A DNA stretch of 64,000 nucleotides from UMGS1279 sp045536815 (GTDB taxonomy: Bacteria; Bacillota; Clostridia; Oscillospirales; Acutalibacteraceae): positions 1-64,000 of the forward strand of contig JAZSOH010000008.1 in NCBI GenBank assembly GCA_045536815.1, read 5' to 3'. The position numbers and the translations under genes were made by a program. The notes beneath the pieces were generated by a model. The model was not told where the DNA came from. It saw nothing but the letters and a program-made list of their open reading frames with translations, and made no database searches. Numbering within the stretch: the stretch's first letter is position 1; every line of letters begins with the position of its first letter. This document shows, piece by piece, positions 40,476 to 49,358 of the stretch.

Positions 40476-41618
40476 ATGATATATTTAGATAACGCGGCGA
40501 CAAGCGGCAAAAAGCCTCAAATTGTTATAAACGCTGTAAGTAAAGCCTTAACAGAACGCTCTGCCAACCCCGGAAGAGGGGGACATAATTTATCTGTTTT
40601 GGCGTCAGAAGAGGTTTTTGCGGCTAGAAGTAAGGTTGCAAAATTTTTTGGCGCAAAGGGTGAGGATAGGGTTATTTTTACCCCATCTTGTACCTATGCA
40701 CTAAATTTTGCGATTAAAGGGGTAATGCGAAGGGGCGAGCATATAATTATATCTTCTATGGAGCATAACGCTGCGGCACGGCCAACCGAAACAATCAAAA
40801 GGCTAGGTGCCGAGGTTGATGTAGCCGAGATAATTTTTGGAGATAAAGAGGCAACAGTTCGTTCTTTTAAACGGCTTATAAGACCAAACACAAGGGCTAT
40901 TTTGCTAATGCATGCATCAAATGTTACAGGAGAAATATTTCCTATAGAAGCTTTGGGAGAACTGTGCGCTCAAAAAGGAATTTTGTTTATAGTAGACGCT
41001 GCTCAAACGGCAGGTGTAATTCCTATAGATATGCAAAAAATGCATATCGATTTTTTGGCGATAGCACCCCATAAAGGGCTTTATGCGCCTATGGGTACAG
41101 GAATTTTGATAGCAAATAAGGATATACCTTTTACAATTATTGAGGGTGGAACGGGTGTTGCCTCACTGCTTAGCACACAACCTTTAGAATATCCTGAAAG
41201 ATTTGAAAGCGGTACTGTTAATTTGCCCGGAATTATGGGAATTTCGGCGGGAATTGATTTTGTAAATCAAAAGGGAATGGATAAAATTTATTTGTCTGAG
41301 CTTTCGCTTATTAAATATTTGTACTCGGCCCTTACAAAAATTAGCGGCGTACAACTTTATACGCCTTTTCCAAAGGAAAACGAGTTTGTCCCACTACTTT
41401 CTTTTAATATAAGAAATGCCGATTCTTCTACAGTATCAAAAATGCTAAACGATATGGGAATAGCGGTCAGGGGAGGGCTACATTGTGCTCCGTTTGCTCA
41501 TAAAAGGCTTGGTACAATAGGTGGCGGCACCGTAAGGGTAAGCCCGAGCGTCTTTAGTAGTCGTGCCGATATAGAAAAACTTATTTTTTGTGTTAGAAAG
41601 ATAGCTAGCAAATTTTAG
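40476..41618 (+). CDS. Cysteine desulfurase-like aminotransferase class V (EF2568 type)
   Basis: A 380-residue PLP enzyme. MIYLDNAATSGKKP opens the fold; SSMEHNAAARP, VDAAQTAGVIPIDM and IAPHKGLYAPMGTG (PLP lysine in HKG) are typical, and GGLHCAPFAHKRLGT carries the putative persulfide Cys. This subtype, next to DUF3343, is probably part of a selenium or sulfur transfer route rather than the Isc/Suf system, since no scaffold gene is nearby. Substrate is inferred. Confidence 0.85.
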   Translation: MIYLDNAATSGKKPQIVINAVSKALTERSANPGRGGHNLSVLASEEVFAARSKVAKFFGAKGEDRVIFTPSCTYALNFAIKGVMRRGEHIIISSMEHNAAARPTETIKRLGAEVDVAEIIFGDKEATVRSFKRLIRPNTRAILLMHASNVTGEIFPIEALGELCAQKGILFIVDAAQTAGVIPIDMQKMHIDFLAIAPHKGLYAPMGTGILIANKDIPFTIIEGGTGVASLLSTQPLEYPERFESGTVNLPGIMGISAGIDFVNQKGMDKIYLSELSLIKYLYSALTKISGVQLYTPFPKENEFVPLLSFNIRNADSSTVSKMLNDMGIAVRGGLHCAPFAHKRLGTIGGGTVRVSPSVFSSRADIEKLIFCVRKIASKF

Positions 41619-41637
41619 AAAAAGTAAAAAAATTAGA

Positions 41638-41666
41638 TAGACAAAAGCATTTTAATATGTTATACT
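41638..41666 (+). promoter_or_regulatory. Promoter of rhaA
   Basis: TAGACA (41638-41643), 17 bases, TATACT (41661-41666), about 30 bases before the GTG start. Confidence 0.65.
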
Positions 41667-41699
41667 CTAAATGTATTAAAATGCAAGGAGATGTTTTTT

Positions 41700-42950
41700 G
41701 TGAAAACAGAAAAAGCATATTTGTTAGCAAAAGAAAAATACGCTGAAATTGGCGTAGATACTGATGCCGTTTTAGAAAGGCTTCAGGATACCGTTATTTC
41801 TATGCATTGTTGGCAGGGAGATGATGTTAACGGTTTCCTTTTTAAAGATGTTGAGCTTAGCGGTGGTATCCAGACCACAGGTAACTATCCCGGTGCAGCA
41901 ACCACTGCGGAAGAACTTCGTGCGGATATTGAAAAGGCAATGTCCCTTATCCCCGGTAAACAAAAATTAAATCTTCACGCTATTTATGCCGATACTGACG
42001 AAAAGGTTGACCTTGACGCACTTGAGCCCCGCCATTTTGAAAGATGGGTTAATTGGGCTAAAGAAAAGGGAATTGGTCTTGACTTTAACCCAACCTGCTT
42101 CAGTCATCCTATGGCAGACAGCGGTTTTACAATTAGTAGTGCCGATGAGAATGTTAGAAATTTCTGGATTCGTCATTGTAAACAGTCTAGAAAAATCGCC
42201 GCTTATTTTGGTAAAGAGCTTGGTGAGACATGTGTAACAAACTTCTGGTTCCCCGACGGATATAAAGATAACCCTGTTGATAAAGAGGGTCCAAGATATC
42301 GTATGATGACCGCTTTAGACGAGGTTTTTGCAGAAGAGTATGACGAAAAATATACTAAAGACGCATTAGAGAGTAAGGTTTTTGGTATCGGTGCTGAAAG
42401 CTATACTGTAGGCTCTAATGAGTTTGCCCTTGGCTATGCAGTTTCAAGGGGCAAAATGTACTGTTTGGATGCAGGACATTTCCATCCTACCGAGGTCATT
42501 TCTGATAAAATTCCTTCAGTTTTACTTTTCACAGATAAACTTCTCTTGCACGTTAGCCGACCTGTTCGTTGGGATAGTGACCACGTTGTTATTATGGATG
42601 ACGAGCTTTTGGCTATTGCAAATAATCTAGTTCGCACAAATCTTATCGACCGTACATATATTGGTCTTGACTTCTTTGATGCAAGTATCAACCGTATTGC
42701 CGCTTGGGTAATCGGCACACGTAATATGCAAAAGGCCCTTCTTCGCGCAATGCTTGAGCCTACTAAGGACCTTATTGATGCAGAACTTAGCGGCGACTAT
42801 ACCGCCCGACTTGCTCTTACAGAGGAATATAAAACATATCCTTTCGGCGCAGTTTGGGACTATTTCTGCGAGAAAAATGGTGTTCCCGTTGGCTCGAAGT
42901 GGTTAGATGAGGTTAGAACCTACGAAAAAGAAGTTCTTTTAAAGAGATAA
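41700..42950 (+). CDS. rhaA: L-rhamnose isomerase
   Basis: A 416-residue enzyme interconverting L-rhamnose and L-rhamnulose. GTG 41700 is nine bases after AAGGAG, while the in-frame ATG 41691 touches the ribosome site. Characteristic segments are MHCWQGDDVNGF, GGIQTTGNYPG, NLHAIYADTD, GLDFNPTCFSHP and LDAGHFHPTEVISDKI with metal ligands, and HVSRPVRWDSDHVV. The gene is isolated: no rhaB, rhaD, rhaR or transporter is adjacent. It has its own promoter and terminator. Confidence 0.95.
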   Translation: MKTEKAYLLAKEKYAEIGVDTDAVLERLQDTVISMHCWQGDDVNGFLFKDVELSGGIQTTGNYPGAATTAEELRADIEKAMSLIPGKQKLNLHAIYADTDEKVDLDALEPRHFERWVNWAKEKGIGLDFNPTCFSHPMADSGFTISSADENVRNFWIRHCKQSRKIAAYFGKELGETCVTNFWFPDGYKDNPVDKEGPRYRMMTALDEVFAEEYDEKYTKDALESKVFGIGAESYTVGSNEFALGYAVSRGKMYCLDAGHFHPTEVISDKIPSVLLFTDKLLLHVSRPVRWDSDHVVIMDDELLAIANNLVRTNLIDRTYIGLDFFDASINRIAAWVIGTRNMQKALLRAMLEPTKDLIDAELSGDYTARLALTEEYKTYPFGAVWDYFCEKNGVPVGSKWLDEVRTYEKEVLLKR

Positions 42951-42958
42951 TTTTTATG

Positions 42959-42990
42959 CCGCCTGAATGAAAAATTCGGGCGGTTTTTTT
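42959..42990 (+). terminator. Terminator after rhaA
   Basis: CCGCCTGAAT and ATTCGGGCGG form a ten-pair stem (one GU) with GAAAA loop, followed by seven Ts. Confidence 0.9.
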
Positions 42991-43048
42991 GCATTTGAAA
43001 AGAGCATAATTTTTTTGCTATTTTCTTAAAAATGGTAGGGCTTTTTTG

Positions 43049-43077
43049 TTGACAAAATACAGGGTGTATGTTATAAT
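43049..43077 (+). promoter_or_regulatory. Promoter of pyr operon
   Basis: TTGACA (43049-43054), 17 bases, TATAAT (43072-43077): a perfect sigma-A promoter. The transcript should begin near 43084, just before the PyrR-type loop. Confidence 0.88.
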
Positions 43078-43087
43078 CTTTAAAGTA

Positions 43088-43220
43088 AATCTTTAAGTCG
43101 ATACTGTGATGTCGGCAAGGTTGATATATGTTAAAACTTCAGGCCAAAAAACTTTAAGGTTTTCTTTTGGTTTGTTTTTTTGAGTATAGTCTGTCTTGCC
43201 CTTTTCGGCGAGGCTTTTTT
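43088..43220 (+). promoter_or_regulatory. PyrR-type RNA attenuator of the pyr operon
   Basis: The leader begins with a PyrR-binding-loop look-alike (43088-43122): lower stem AATCTT/AAGGTT, internal TAA bulge, upper stem GTCGATA/TGTCGGC and hexaloop CTGTGA, fitting the CNGNGA loop of PyrR sites. A terminator, GTCTTGCC/GGCGAGGC plus TTTTTT, lies at 43193-43220. GGCAAGGTTGAT (43114-43125) can pair at 11 of 12 positions with GTCTGTCTTGCC (43189-43200), an antiterminator that excludes both other structures. PyrR with UMP would stabilise the first loop and allow termination. A second hairpin, CCAAAA.../...TTTTGG with a T-run, is at about 43144-43181. The rest of the leader to 43320 shows no clear element. 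pyrR itself is not in the window. Confidence 0.8.
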
Positions 43221-43320
43221 ATTATGCCTATGAGCGAAAAAGAGCCAAAAGACACCTTAAAACCGCCCTTTTAGGCTGGTTTAGGTTCGAAATCTGTCAC
43301 ACTATATAAATGGAGGAACT

Positions 43321-44541
43321 ATGATGAAAACGGTTGACAACAATTTAGATTTTTCAGTAGAAGCGCTTTCGGGTGTTGTTGCCTCTGTTTTGTCGACCGA
43401 CGAAATCAGTGCCTTTATTTCCAAAAAATATGTTGTCTTTCCCGGTTTTTGCGATGTGCATGTGCATTTTCGTGAGCCGGGTTTTTCTTATAAAGAAACA
43501 ATTCTTTCCGGCTCTAATGCGGCGGCGAGGGGTGGATATACGGCGGTTTTAACTATGCCAAACCTAAATCCCGTTCCCGATAGTGCCGAAAATCTCAAAA
43601 AACAACTTGACATAATAGAGAAGGATGCAACCATTTCGGTTTATCCCTATGGCTCAATAACCGTTTCCCAGTTGGGTGAAGAGCTTTCGGATATGGAGGG
43701 TATGGCCGAAAATGCTATAGCCTTTTCGGATGACGGTAAAGGTGTTCAAAACGAAGAGCTCATGAAAAGCGCAATGTTAAAGGCAAAGGCGCTAGGGAAA
43801 ATTATTGTTGCCCACTGTGAAGAAAATTCCCTTTTAAACGGCGGTTATATTCATCTTGGTGAGTATGCGAAGAAAAATGGGCATAGAGGAATTTGTTCAG
43901 AAAGTGAATATCTACCTATTGAGCGCGATTTAAAGCTCGCAAAGGAAACGGGCGCGGCATATCACGTATGCCACATTTCGACTAAAGAAAGTGTTGAGCT
44001 TATAAGAAAGGCTAAAAAAGAAGGTGTTGATGTCACCTGCGAAACGGCGCCGCACTATCTTGTTATGGATGATAGCTTTTTAAAAGAAGAAGGCAGATTT
44101 AAAATGAATCCGCCGCTTAGAAGCGCTGAGGATAGAAAAGCTTTGGTAGAAGGCATTTTAGACGGCACTATTGATATGATAGCAACCGACCACGCGCCAC
44201 ACAGCGCCGAGGAAAAAGCCAAAGGCTTAGAAAAAAGCGCATTTGGTATAGTGGGGCTTGAAACCGCCTTTGCGGTTATGTATACAAACTTTGTTAAAAC
44301 AGGTTTAATTAGTCTTGAAAGGCTTATTGAACTTATGGCAATAAATCCAAGAAAAAGGTTTAATATTACGCCCCAAAAAGAATTTACGGTTTGGGATTTA
44401 GAAAAAGAAATAACCGTAAACCCCGACGAATTTTTGTCTAAGGGTAAAGCGACTCCTTTCGAGGGAGCAAAGCTTTTTGGAAGCTGTGTACTAACAGTTT
44501 CAAACGGCAAAGTGGTTTATAGAGATTTAGGAGGAAAATAA
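43321..44541 (+). CDS. pyrC: Dihydroorotase
   Basis: A 406-residue class I dihydroorotase (PyrC of Gram-positive type) closing carbamoyl aspartate to dihydroorotate. Metal ligands are in DVHVHFREPG near residue 42, the carboxylated Lys/Asp/His region AHCEENSLLN and YHVCHISTKESVE, and the catalytic Asp in ATDHAPHS. The start is ambiguous between two adjacent ATGs after GGAGG. First gene of the pyr operon; carB begins one base after its stop. Confidence 0.95.
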   Translation: MMKTVDNNLDFSVEALSGVVASVLSTDEISAFISKKYVVFPGFCDVHVHFREPGFSYKETILSGSNAAARGGYTAVLTMPNLNPVPDSAENLKKQLDIIEKDATISVYPYGSITVSQLGEELSDMEGMAENAIAFSDDGKGVQNEELMKSAMLKAKALGKIIVAHCEENSLLNGGYIHLGEYAKKNGHRGICSESEYLPIERDLKLAKETGAAYHVCHISTKESVELIRKAKKEGVDVTCETAPHYLVMDDSFLKEEGRFKMNPPLRSAEDRKALVEGILDGTIDMIATDHAPHSAEEKAKGLEKSAFGIVGLETAFAVMYTNFVKTGLISLERLIELMAINPRKRFNITPQKEFTVWDLEKEITVNPDEFLSKGKATPFEGAKLFGSCVLTVSNGKVVYRDLGGK

Positions 44542-44542
44542 G

Positions 44543-47500
44543 ATGGCAAAAAGAACAGATATTAAAAAGATTTTGATTATAGGCTCAGGTCCTATTGTTA
44601 TCGGTCAAGCGGCAGAGTTTGACTATGCAGGTACTCAGGCTTGTTTGGCACTTAAGGAAGAGGGATATGAGGTTATTCTTTGCAACTCCAACCCTGCTAC
44701 TATTATGACCGACACCACTATTGCTGATAAGGTTTATATGGAGCCTCTTACTCTTGAGTATGTTGCTAAAATTTTACGTTATGAGCGTCCCGACGCTATT
44801 GTCCCCGGTATTGGCGGACAAACAGGATTAAACCTTGCAATGCAGCTTAAAGAAAAAGGCGTTTTGGAAGAGTGTGGCGTTGAACTTTTAGGTACCAGCA
44901 GTGAAAGTATTGAAATGGCAGAGGATAGAGAACTTTTTAAAGAGCTTTGCCAGTCAATCGGCGAGCCCACAATTCCGTCTGAAATCACATATAATATCGA
45001 CGAGGCGAAGGCTGCAGCCGAGAGAATCGGTTACCCTGTTGTTCTTCGTCCCGCTTTTACCCTTGGCGGTACAGGTGGCGGTTTTGCATATAATGAAGAG
45101 GAACTTGTTGAGGTTGGTCTTAATGCCTTCAAGCTTTCTCCCGTTCATCAGGTGCTTATTGAAAAAAGTGTTAAAGGATATAAGGAAATTGAGTTTGAGG
45201 TAATGCGCGACTCTAAGGATAACGCTATTACAATATGCGGTATGGAAAACATCGACCCCGTCGGTGTTCATACAGGCGATTCTATTGTTGTGGCTCCTAT
45301 TATGACTCTAAATGACCACGACCTTAAAATGCTTAACGATAGCGCAATTAAGCTTATAAGACACCTTAAAATCGAGGGCGGTTGTAATGTTCAGTTTGCG
45401 CTCAACCCAAATTCAAGCGAATATTATTTGATTGAGGTTAACCCTAGGGTTTCGCGTTCTTCTGCTCTTGCTTCTAAGGCTAGTGGTTATCCTATTGCAC
45501 GTGTTACCGCTAAAATTGCTGTTGGTATGGAGCTTAGCGAAATTGCAATAGCAAATACCACCGCAGAGTTTGAGCCTAGCCTTGATTACGTTATTGCTAA
45601 GCTTCCTAGGTTCCCGTTTGACAAGTTTGCAACCGCAACCAACACACTTGGAACTCAAATGAAGGCAACGGGTGAGGTTATGGGTATTGGCTCTAACCTT
45701 GAAGAATGTCTTTTAAAATCGGTTCGCTCTCTTGAAATAGGCGCTCATCATTTCCATTTGCCTAAGTTTGATAATATGAGCGAAACAGAGCTTTATGATT
45801 ATTTAAACGAATTCAAAGACGATAACATATTCTGTATTGCTGAGCTTTTCCGCCGTGGCGCAAAGGTTGAGAAAATACACGAAATCACAAAGATTACTGC
45901 ATATTTCTTAGAGGCGGTTGAAAGAATCGTTAAAATGGAAAAGGAACTTGCAGATAATAAGGATTTAGATACCCTTAAAAAAGCAAAGAAAATGGGCTTT
46001 GGAGATAAGTTTATTGCAAAGCTTTGGGGCTTAAACGAAATCGATATTTATAATATGAGAAAAGAAAATAATCTTTTCCCGATTTATAAAATGGTTGATA
46101 CCTGCCATACAAATGCTTATATTCCTTACTTCTATTCTTCATATACAGGTGAGAATGCGTCAAGACTCACCGATAAAAAGAAGATAGTTGTGCTTGGCGC
46201 AGGCCCTATTCGTATAGGTCAGGGTGTTGAGTTTGACTATTCTACGGTTCACGCCGTTACAACTATTAAAAATTCGGGCTACGAGGCAATTATTATCAAT
46301 AATAACCCTGAAACAGTGTCAACCGATTATACAACGGCCGACAAGCTTTATTTCGAGCCCCTTACTCCCGAAGATGTAATGAATATTATAGAGTTTGAAA
46401 AACCTGATGGCGTAGTTGCTTCCCTTGGTGGACAAACCGCGATTAACCTTGCAGAGCCACTTAGGGATAGGGGAGTTAAAATTATCGGTACCGACTGTGA
46501 CGCTATTGAACGCGCCGAGAATAGAGATAGTTTTGAAAAAATTCTTTTAGACCTAAACATTCCTCAGCCAAAGGGACAAGCGGTTACTAAAATTGAAGAC
46601 GGTGTTGCTGCGGCAAAAGAAATCGGCTATCCCGTGCTTGTTAGACCGAGCTTTGTTTTGGGCGGTAGAGCAATGCAGATAGTTGCTAATGAGGAGCAGC
46701 TTCGCACATACCTTAAAACTGCGGTTGAAATTGATGAGGACCGCCCTGTTTTGGTTGACAAATATATTCAGGGTAAAGAGGTTGAAATTGACGCAATTTG
46801 CGACGGAAGAGATGTTTTCGTGCCCGGTATTATGGAGCTTGTAGAACGTACAGGTGTTCATAGCGGCGACTCGATAAGCGTTTACCCAACCTTTAGCATT
46901 TCCGATAAGGTTAAGGGTACAATCTTGCAGTATGCTAAGAAGCTTGGTCTTGGAATAGGTATTGTTGGTCTTTACAACATTCAGTTTATTGTTGATGAAA
47001 ATGACGAAGTGTTTATTATTGAGGTTAACCCGCGTTCATCACGTACCGTTCCTTTCCTTTCAAAAGCAACGGGTTACAGCCTTGCCGATATTGCCACCGA
47101 GGTTATTATGGGCAAAAGCCTAAAGGAACAGGGCATTTTCGATATTTACCCCAAGGAAAAAGACCGTTGGTATGTAAAGGTCCCGGTTTTCTCTTTCAAT
47201 AAAATTAGAGGACTTGATGCATATCTTTCTCCCGAAATGAAGTCTACAGGCGAAGCTATCGGCTATGACGATAAGCTTAACAGAGCCCTTTATAAAGCTC
47301 TTCAGGCTTCGGGTATGCACCTTCAAAATTACGGCACAGTACTTGCAACTATTGCCGATAAGGATAAGGAAGAAGCGCTTCCTCTTATCAGAAGATTTTA
47401 TAATCTTGGCTTTAATATTGAGGCTACCGAGGGTACTGCCGCATTCCTTAAGAAAAACGGAATTCGTACCCATGTCAGAAAGAAGATAAGCGATGATACT

Positions 47501-47713
47501 GAAGAAATTCCTTCGGCAATTCGCAAGGGACATATCGCTTATGTAATAAATACAAGAGATGTAGGCTCTGTAGGAACTGAAAATGACGGCCAAAAAATTC
47601 GTCAGTGCGCTACCGAAAATAACGTAACTATTTTCACAGCGCTTGATACCGTTAAGGTGCTTTTGGACGTTTTGGAAGAAACTACACTTACAATTTCAAC
47701 AATAGATGCGTAG
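44543..47713 (+). CDS. carB: Carbamoyl phosphate synthase large subunit
   Basis: A 1056-residue CarB with the duplicated ATP-grasp architecture: first half KKILIIGSGPIVIGQAAEFDYAGTQA, FTLGGTGGGFAYN; second half KIVVLGAGPIRIGQGVEFDY, PSFVLGGRAM; and a C-terminal MGS-like allosteric domain. It makes carbamoyl phosphate from bicarbonate, ATP and ammonia supplied by CarA. carA, normally just upstream, is absent from the operon and from the whole window, so the glutaminase subunit must be encoded elsewhere. Confidence 0.97.
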   Translation: MAKRTDIKKILIIGSGPIVIGQAAEFDYAGTQACLALKEEGYEVILCNSNPATIMTDTTIADKVYMEPLTLEYVAKILRYERPDAIVPGIGGQTGLNLAMQLKEKGVLEECGVELLGTSSESIEMAEDRELFKELCQSIGEPTIPSEITYNIDEAKAAAERIGYPVVLRPAFTLGGTGGGFAYNEEELVEVGLNAFKLSPVHQVLIEKSVKGYKEIEFEVMRDSKDNAITICGMENIDPVGVHTGDSIVVAPIMTLNDHDLKMLNDSAIKLIRHLKIEGGCNVQFALNPNSSEYYLIEVNPRVSRSSALASKASGYPIARVTAKIAVGMELSEIAIANTTAEFEPSLDYVIAKLPRFPFDKFATATNTLGTQMKATGEVMGIGSNLEECLLKSVRSLEIGAHHFHLPKFDNMSETELYDYLNEFKDDNIFCIAELFRRGAKVEKIHEITKITAYFLEAVERIVKMEKELADNKDLDTLKKAKKMGFGDKFIAKLWGLNEIDIYNMRKENNLFPIYKMVDTCHTNAYIPYFYSSYTGENASRLTDKKKIVVLGAGPIRIGQGVEFDYSTVHAVTTIKNSGYEAIIINNNPETVSTDYTTADKLYFEPLTPEDVMNIIEFEKPDGVVASLGGQTAINLAEPLRDRGVKIIGTDCDAIERAENRDSFEKILLDLNIPQPKGQAVTKIEDGVAAAKEIGYPVLVRPSFVLGGRAMQIVANEEQLRTYLKTAVEIDEDRPVLVDKYIQGKEVEIDAICDGRDVFVPGIMELVERTGVHSGDSISVYPTFSISDKVKGTILQYAKKLGLGIGIVGLYNIQFIVDENDEVFIIEVNPRSSRTVPFLSKATGYSLADIATEVIMGKSLKEQGIFDIYPKEKDRWYVKVPVFSFNKIRGLDAYLSPEMKSTGEAIGYDDKLNRALYKALQASGMHLQNYGTVLATIADKDKEEALPLIRRFYNLGFNIEATEGTAAFLKKNGIRTHVRKKISDDTEEIPSAIRKGHIAYVINTRDVGSVGTENDGQKIRQCATENNVTIFTALDTVKVLLDVLEETTLTISTIDA

Positions 47714-47724
47714 AGTGGTTTAAA

Positions 47725-48459
47725 ATGAAACAAGGATTATTTAAAATAATACAAAACGTAAAGCTTACCGAAAATGTTTATAAAATGCGCCTTTACGGTG
47801 ATGTTAGCGAAATTAAAGCCCCCGGTGAATTTATTAACATAAGACTAGAGGGCAAATATCTTCGCCGTCCAATTTCGGTTTGTGATAGGGATGAAAACAC
47901 CGTTACAATTATTTACAAGGTTGTAGGTGAGGGTACCAAACAAATGTCCGAAATGGAGAGCGGTGAGCTTGACGTTTTAACCGGTCTTGGTAATGGTTAC
48001 AATCTTTCGCTTTCGGGCGATAATCCCGTTTTAATTGGTGGCGGGGTAGGCGTACCACCCCTTTATATGCTTGCAAAAGAGCTTGTAAAGGACGGGAAAA
48101 ATGTAACAGTTATTTTAGGTTTTAATACAAAAAGCGAAATTTTCTACGAAAAAGAGTTTGAGGAACTTGGTGCCAAGGTTTTGGTTACAACGGTTGATGG
48201 CTCTTACGGAGTAAAGGGATTTGTTACAAACGCCCTTTCAAAAATAGATTATTCCTACTTTTATACCTGCGGTCCCGAGCCAATGCTAAAGGCAGTTTTT
48301 GGCGCGTCAAAAACCGAAGGACAGCTTAGCTTTGAGGAAAGAATGGGCTGCGGTTTTGGTGCTTGTATGGGTTGCTCTTGTAAAACTATAACAGGGTATA
48401 AGAGAATCTGTAAGGAAGGCCCCGTTATGCTGAAGGAGGATATCATATGGGAAGACTAA
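47725..48459 (+). CDS. pyrK: Dihydroorotate dehydrogenase electron transfer subunit
   Basis: A 244-residue FAD/[2Fe-2S] protein. FAD-binding LRRPISVCDRDE, NAD-binding LIGGGVGVPPLYMLAKEL, and the C-terminal cluster motif ERMGCGFGACMGCSCK...RICKEGP with four Cys. It passes electrons between PyrD and NAD. Its 3' end overlaps pyrD by 13 bases, indicating coupled translation of the complex. Confidence 0.96.
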   Translation: MKQGLFKIIQNVKLTENVYKMRLYGDVSEIKAPGEFINIRLEGKYLRRPISVCDRDENTVTIIYKVVGEGTKQMSEMESGELDVLTGLGNGYNLSLSGDNPVLIGGGVGVPPLYMLAKELVKDGKNVTVILGFNTKSEIFYEKEFEELGAKVLVTTVDGSYGVKGFVTNALSKIDYSYFYTCGPEPMLKAVFGASKTEGQLSFEERMGCGFGACMGCSCKTITGYKRICKEGPVMLKEDIIWED

Positions 48460-49358
48460 GTGTTAATCTTTGTGGAATAGAGCTTGAGAATCCCGTTATC
48501 CCCGCAAGCGGAACCTTTGGATACGGATATGAATTTGCCGAGCTTTACGACATAAACAAACTTGGAACCTTTTCCTTTAAAGGTACAACAAGGGATGCGC
48601 GTTTTGGCAATCCTACACCTAGAATTGCCGAATGCCCTTCGGGTATGATAAATGCGGTTGGTCTTCAAAATCCCGGTGTGGAAAAGGTTATAAGCGAAGA
48701 ACTTCCAAAGCTTAAAAAATGCTTTAACAAAAAGGTTATGGCGAATGTCAGTGGCTTTTCGGTTGAGGACTATGCCTATACCTGCGAAAAGCTTGACGCT
48801 TGTGAACAGGTTGGTTGGCTTGAGGTTAATGTAAGCTGCCCTAACGTTCACGGTGGTGGCATGAGCTTTGGTACCGAGCCTTCGGCCGCGGCTGAGGTTA
48901 CTAAGGCCGTTAAGAAGGTAACAACCAAGCCTGTTATTATTAAGCTTTCACCAAACGTTACCGATATTGTTTCTATTGCAAAGGCTTGTGAAGATGCGGG
49001 TGCAGACGGAATTAGTCTTATAAACACACTGCTTGGAATGAGAATTGACCTTAGAACCAAAAGGCCTGTAATAGCAAATAAAATGGGTGGTTTTTCGGGA
49101 AGCGCTATTTTCCCTGTAGCTGTTAGAATGGTTTATCAGGTGGCAAATGCCGTTAAAATTCCCGTTGTTGGTATGGGCGGCGTTTCTTCGGCAGAGGATG
49201 TTTTAGAAATGATGCTTGCGGGTGCGACTGCAGTAGAGGTTGGTGCCGCAAACCTTGTAAATCCTTTTGCCTCAAGTGAAATTGTAGACAATTTAACAAA
49301 TGTTATGGATAAATATGGTATCAAAAATTTAAAGGATATTATCGGAGGGGTTAAATAA
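48447..49358 (+). CDS. pyrD: Dihydroorotate dehydrogenase (NAD-dependent, class 1B)
   Basis: A 303-residue FMN enzyme oxidising dihydroorotate to orotate. NPVIPASGTFGYGYEFAELYD, EVNVSCPNVHGGGMSFG (catalytic Cys), KLSPNVTDI and GMGGVSSAEDVLEM are family motifs of the 1B type that works with PyrK. Overlaps pyrK at the start and pyrF at the stop (TAATG). Confidence 0.97.
   Translation: MGRLSVNLCGIELENPVIPASGTFGYGYEFAELYDINKLGTFSFKGTTRDARFGNPTPRIAECPSGMINAVGLQNPGVEKVISEELPKLKKCFNKKVMANVSGFSVEDYAYTCEKLDACEQVGWLEVNVSCPNVHGGGMSFGTEPSAAAEVTKAVKKVTTKPVIIKLSPNVTDIVSIAKACEDAGADGISLINTLLGMRIDLRTKRPVIANKMGGFSGSAIFPVAVRMVYQVANAVKIPVVGMGGVSSAEDVLEMMLAGATAVEVGAANLVNPFASSEIVDNLTNVMDKYGIKNLKDIIGGVK

Noticed and set aside
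43286..43303. tRNA-like TTCGAA segment in the pyr leader
   Set aside because: Only a T-loop-like motif is present; no acceptor, D or anticodon arms can be drawn, so no tRNA gene.
43088..43320. T-box or purine riboswitch in the pyr leader
   Set aside because: No T-box sequence (TGGNACCGCG-like) or purine aptamer core is present; the structures fit a PyrR-type attenuator better.
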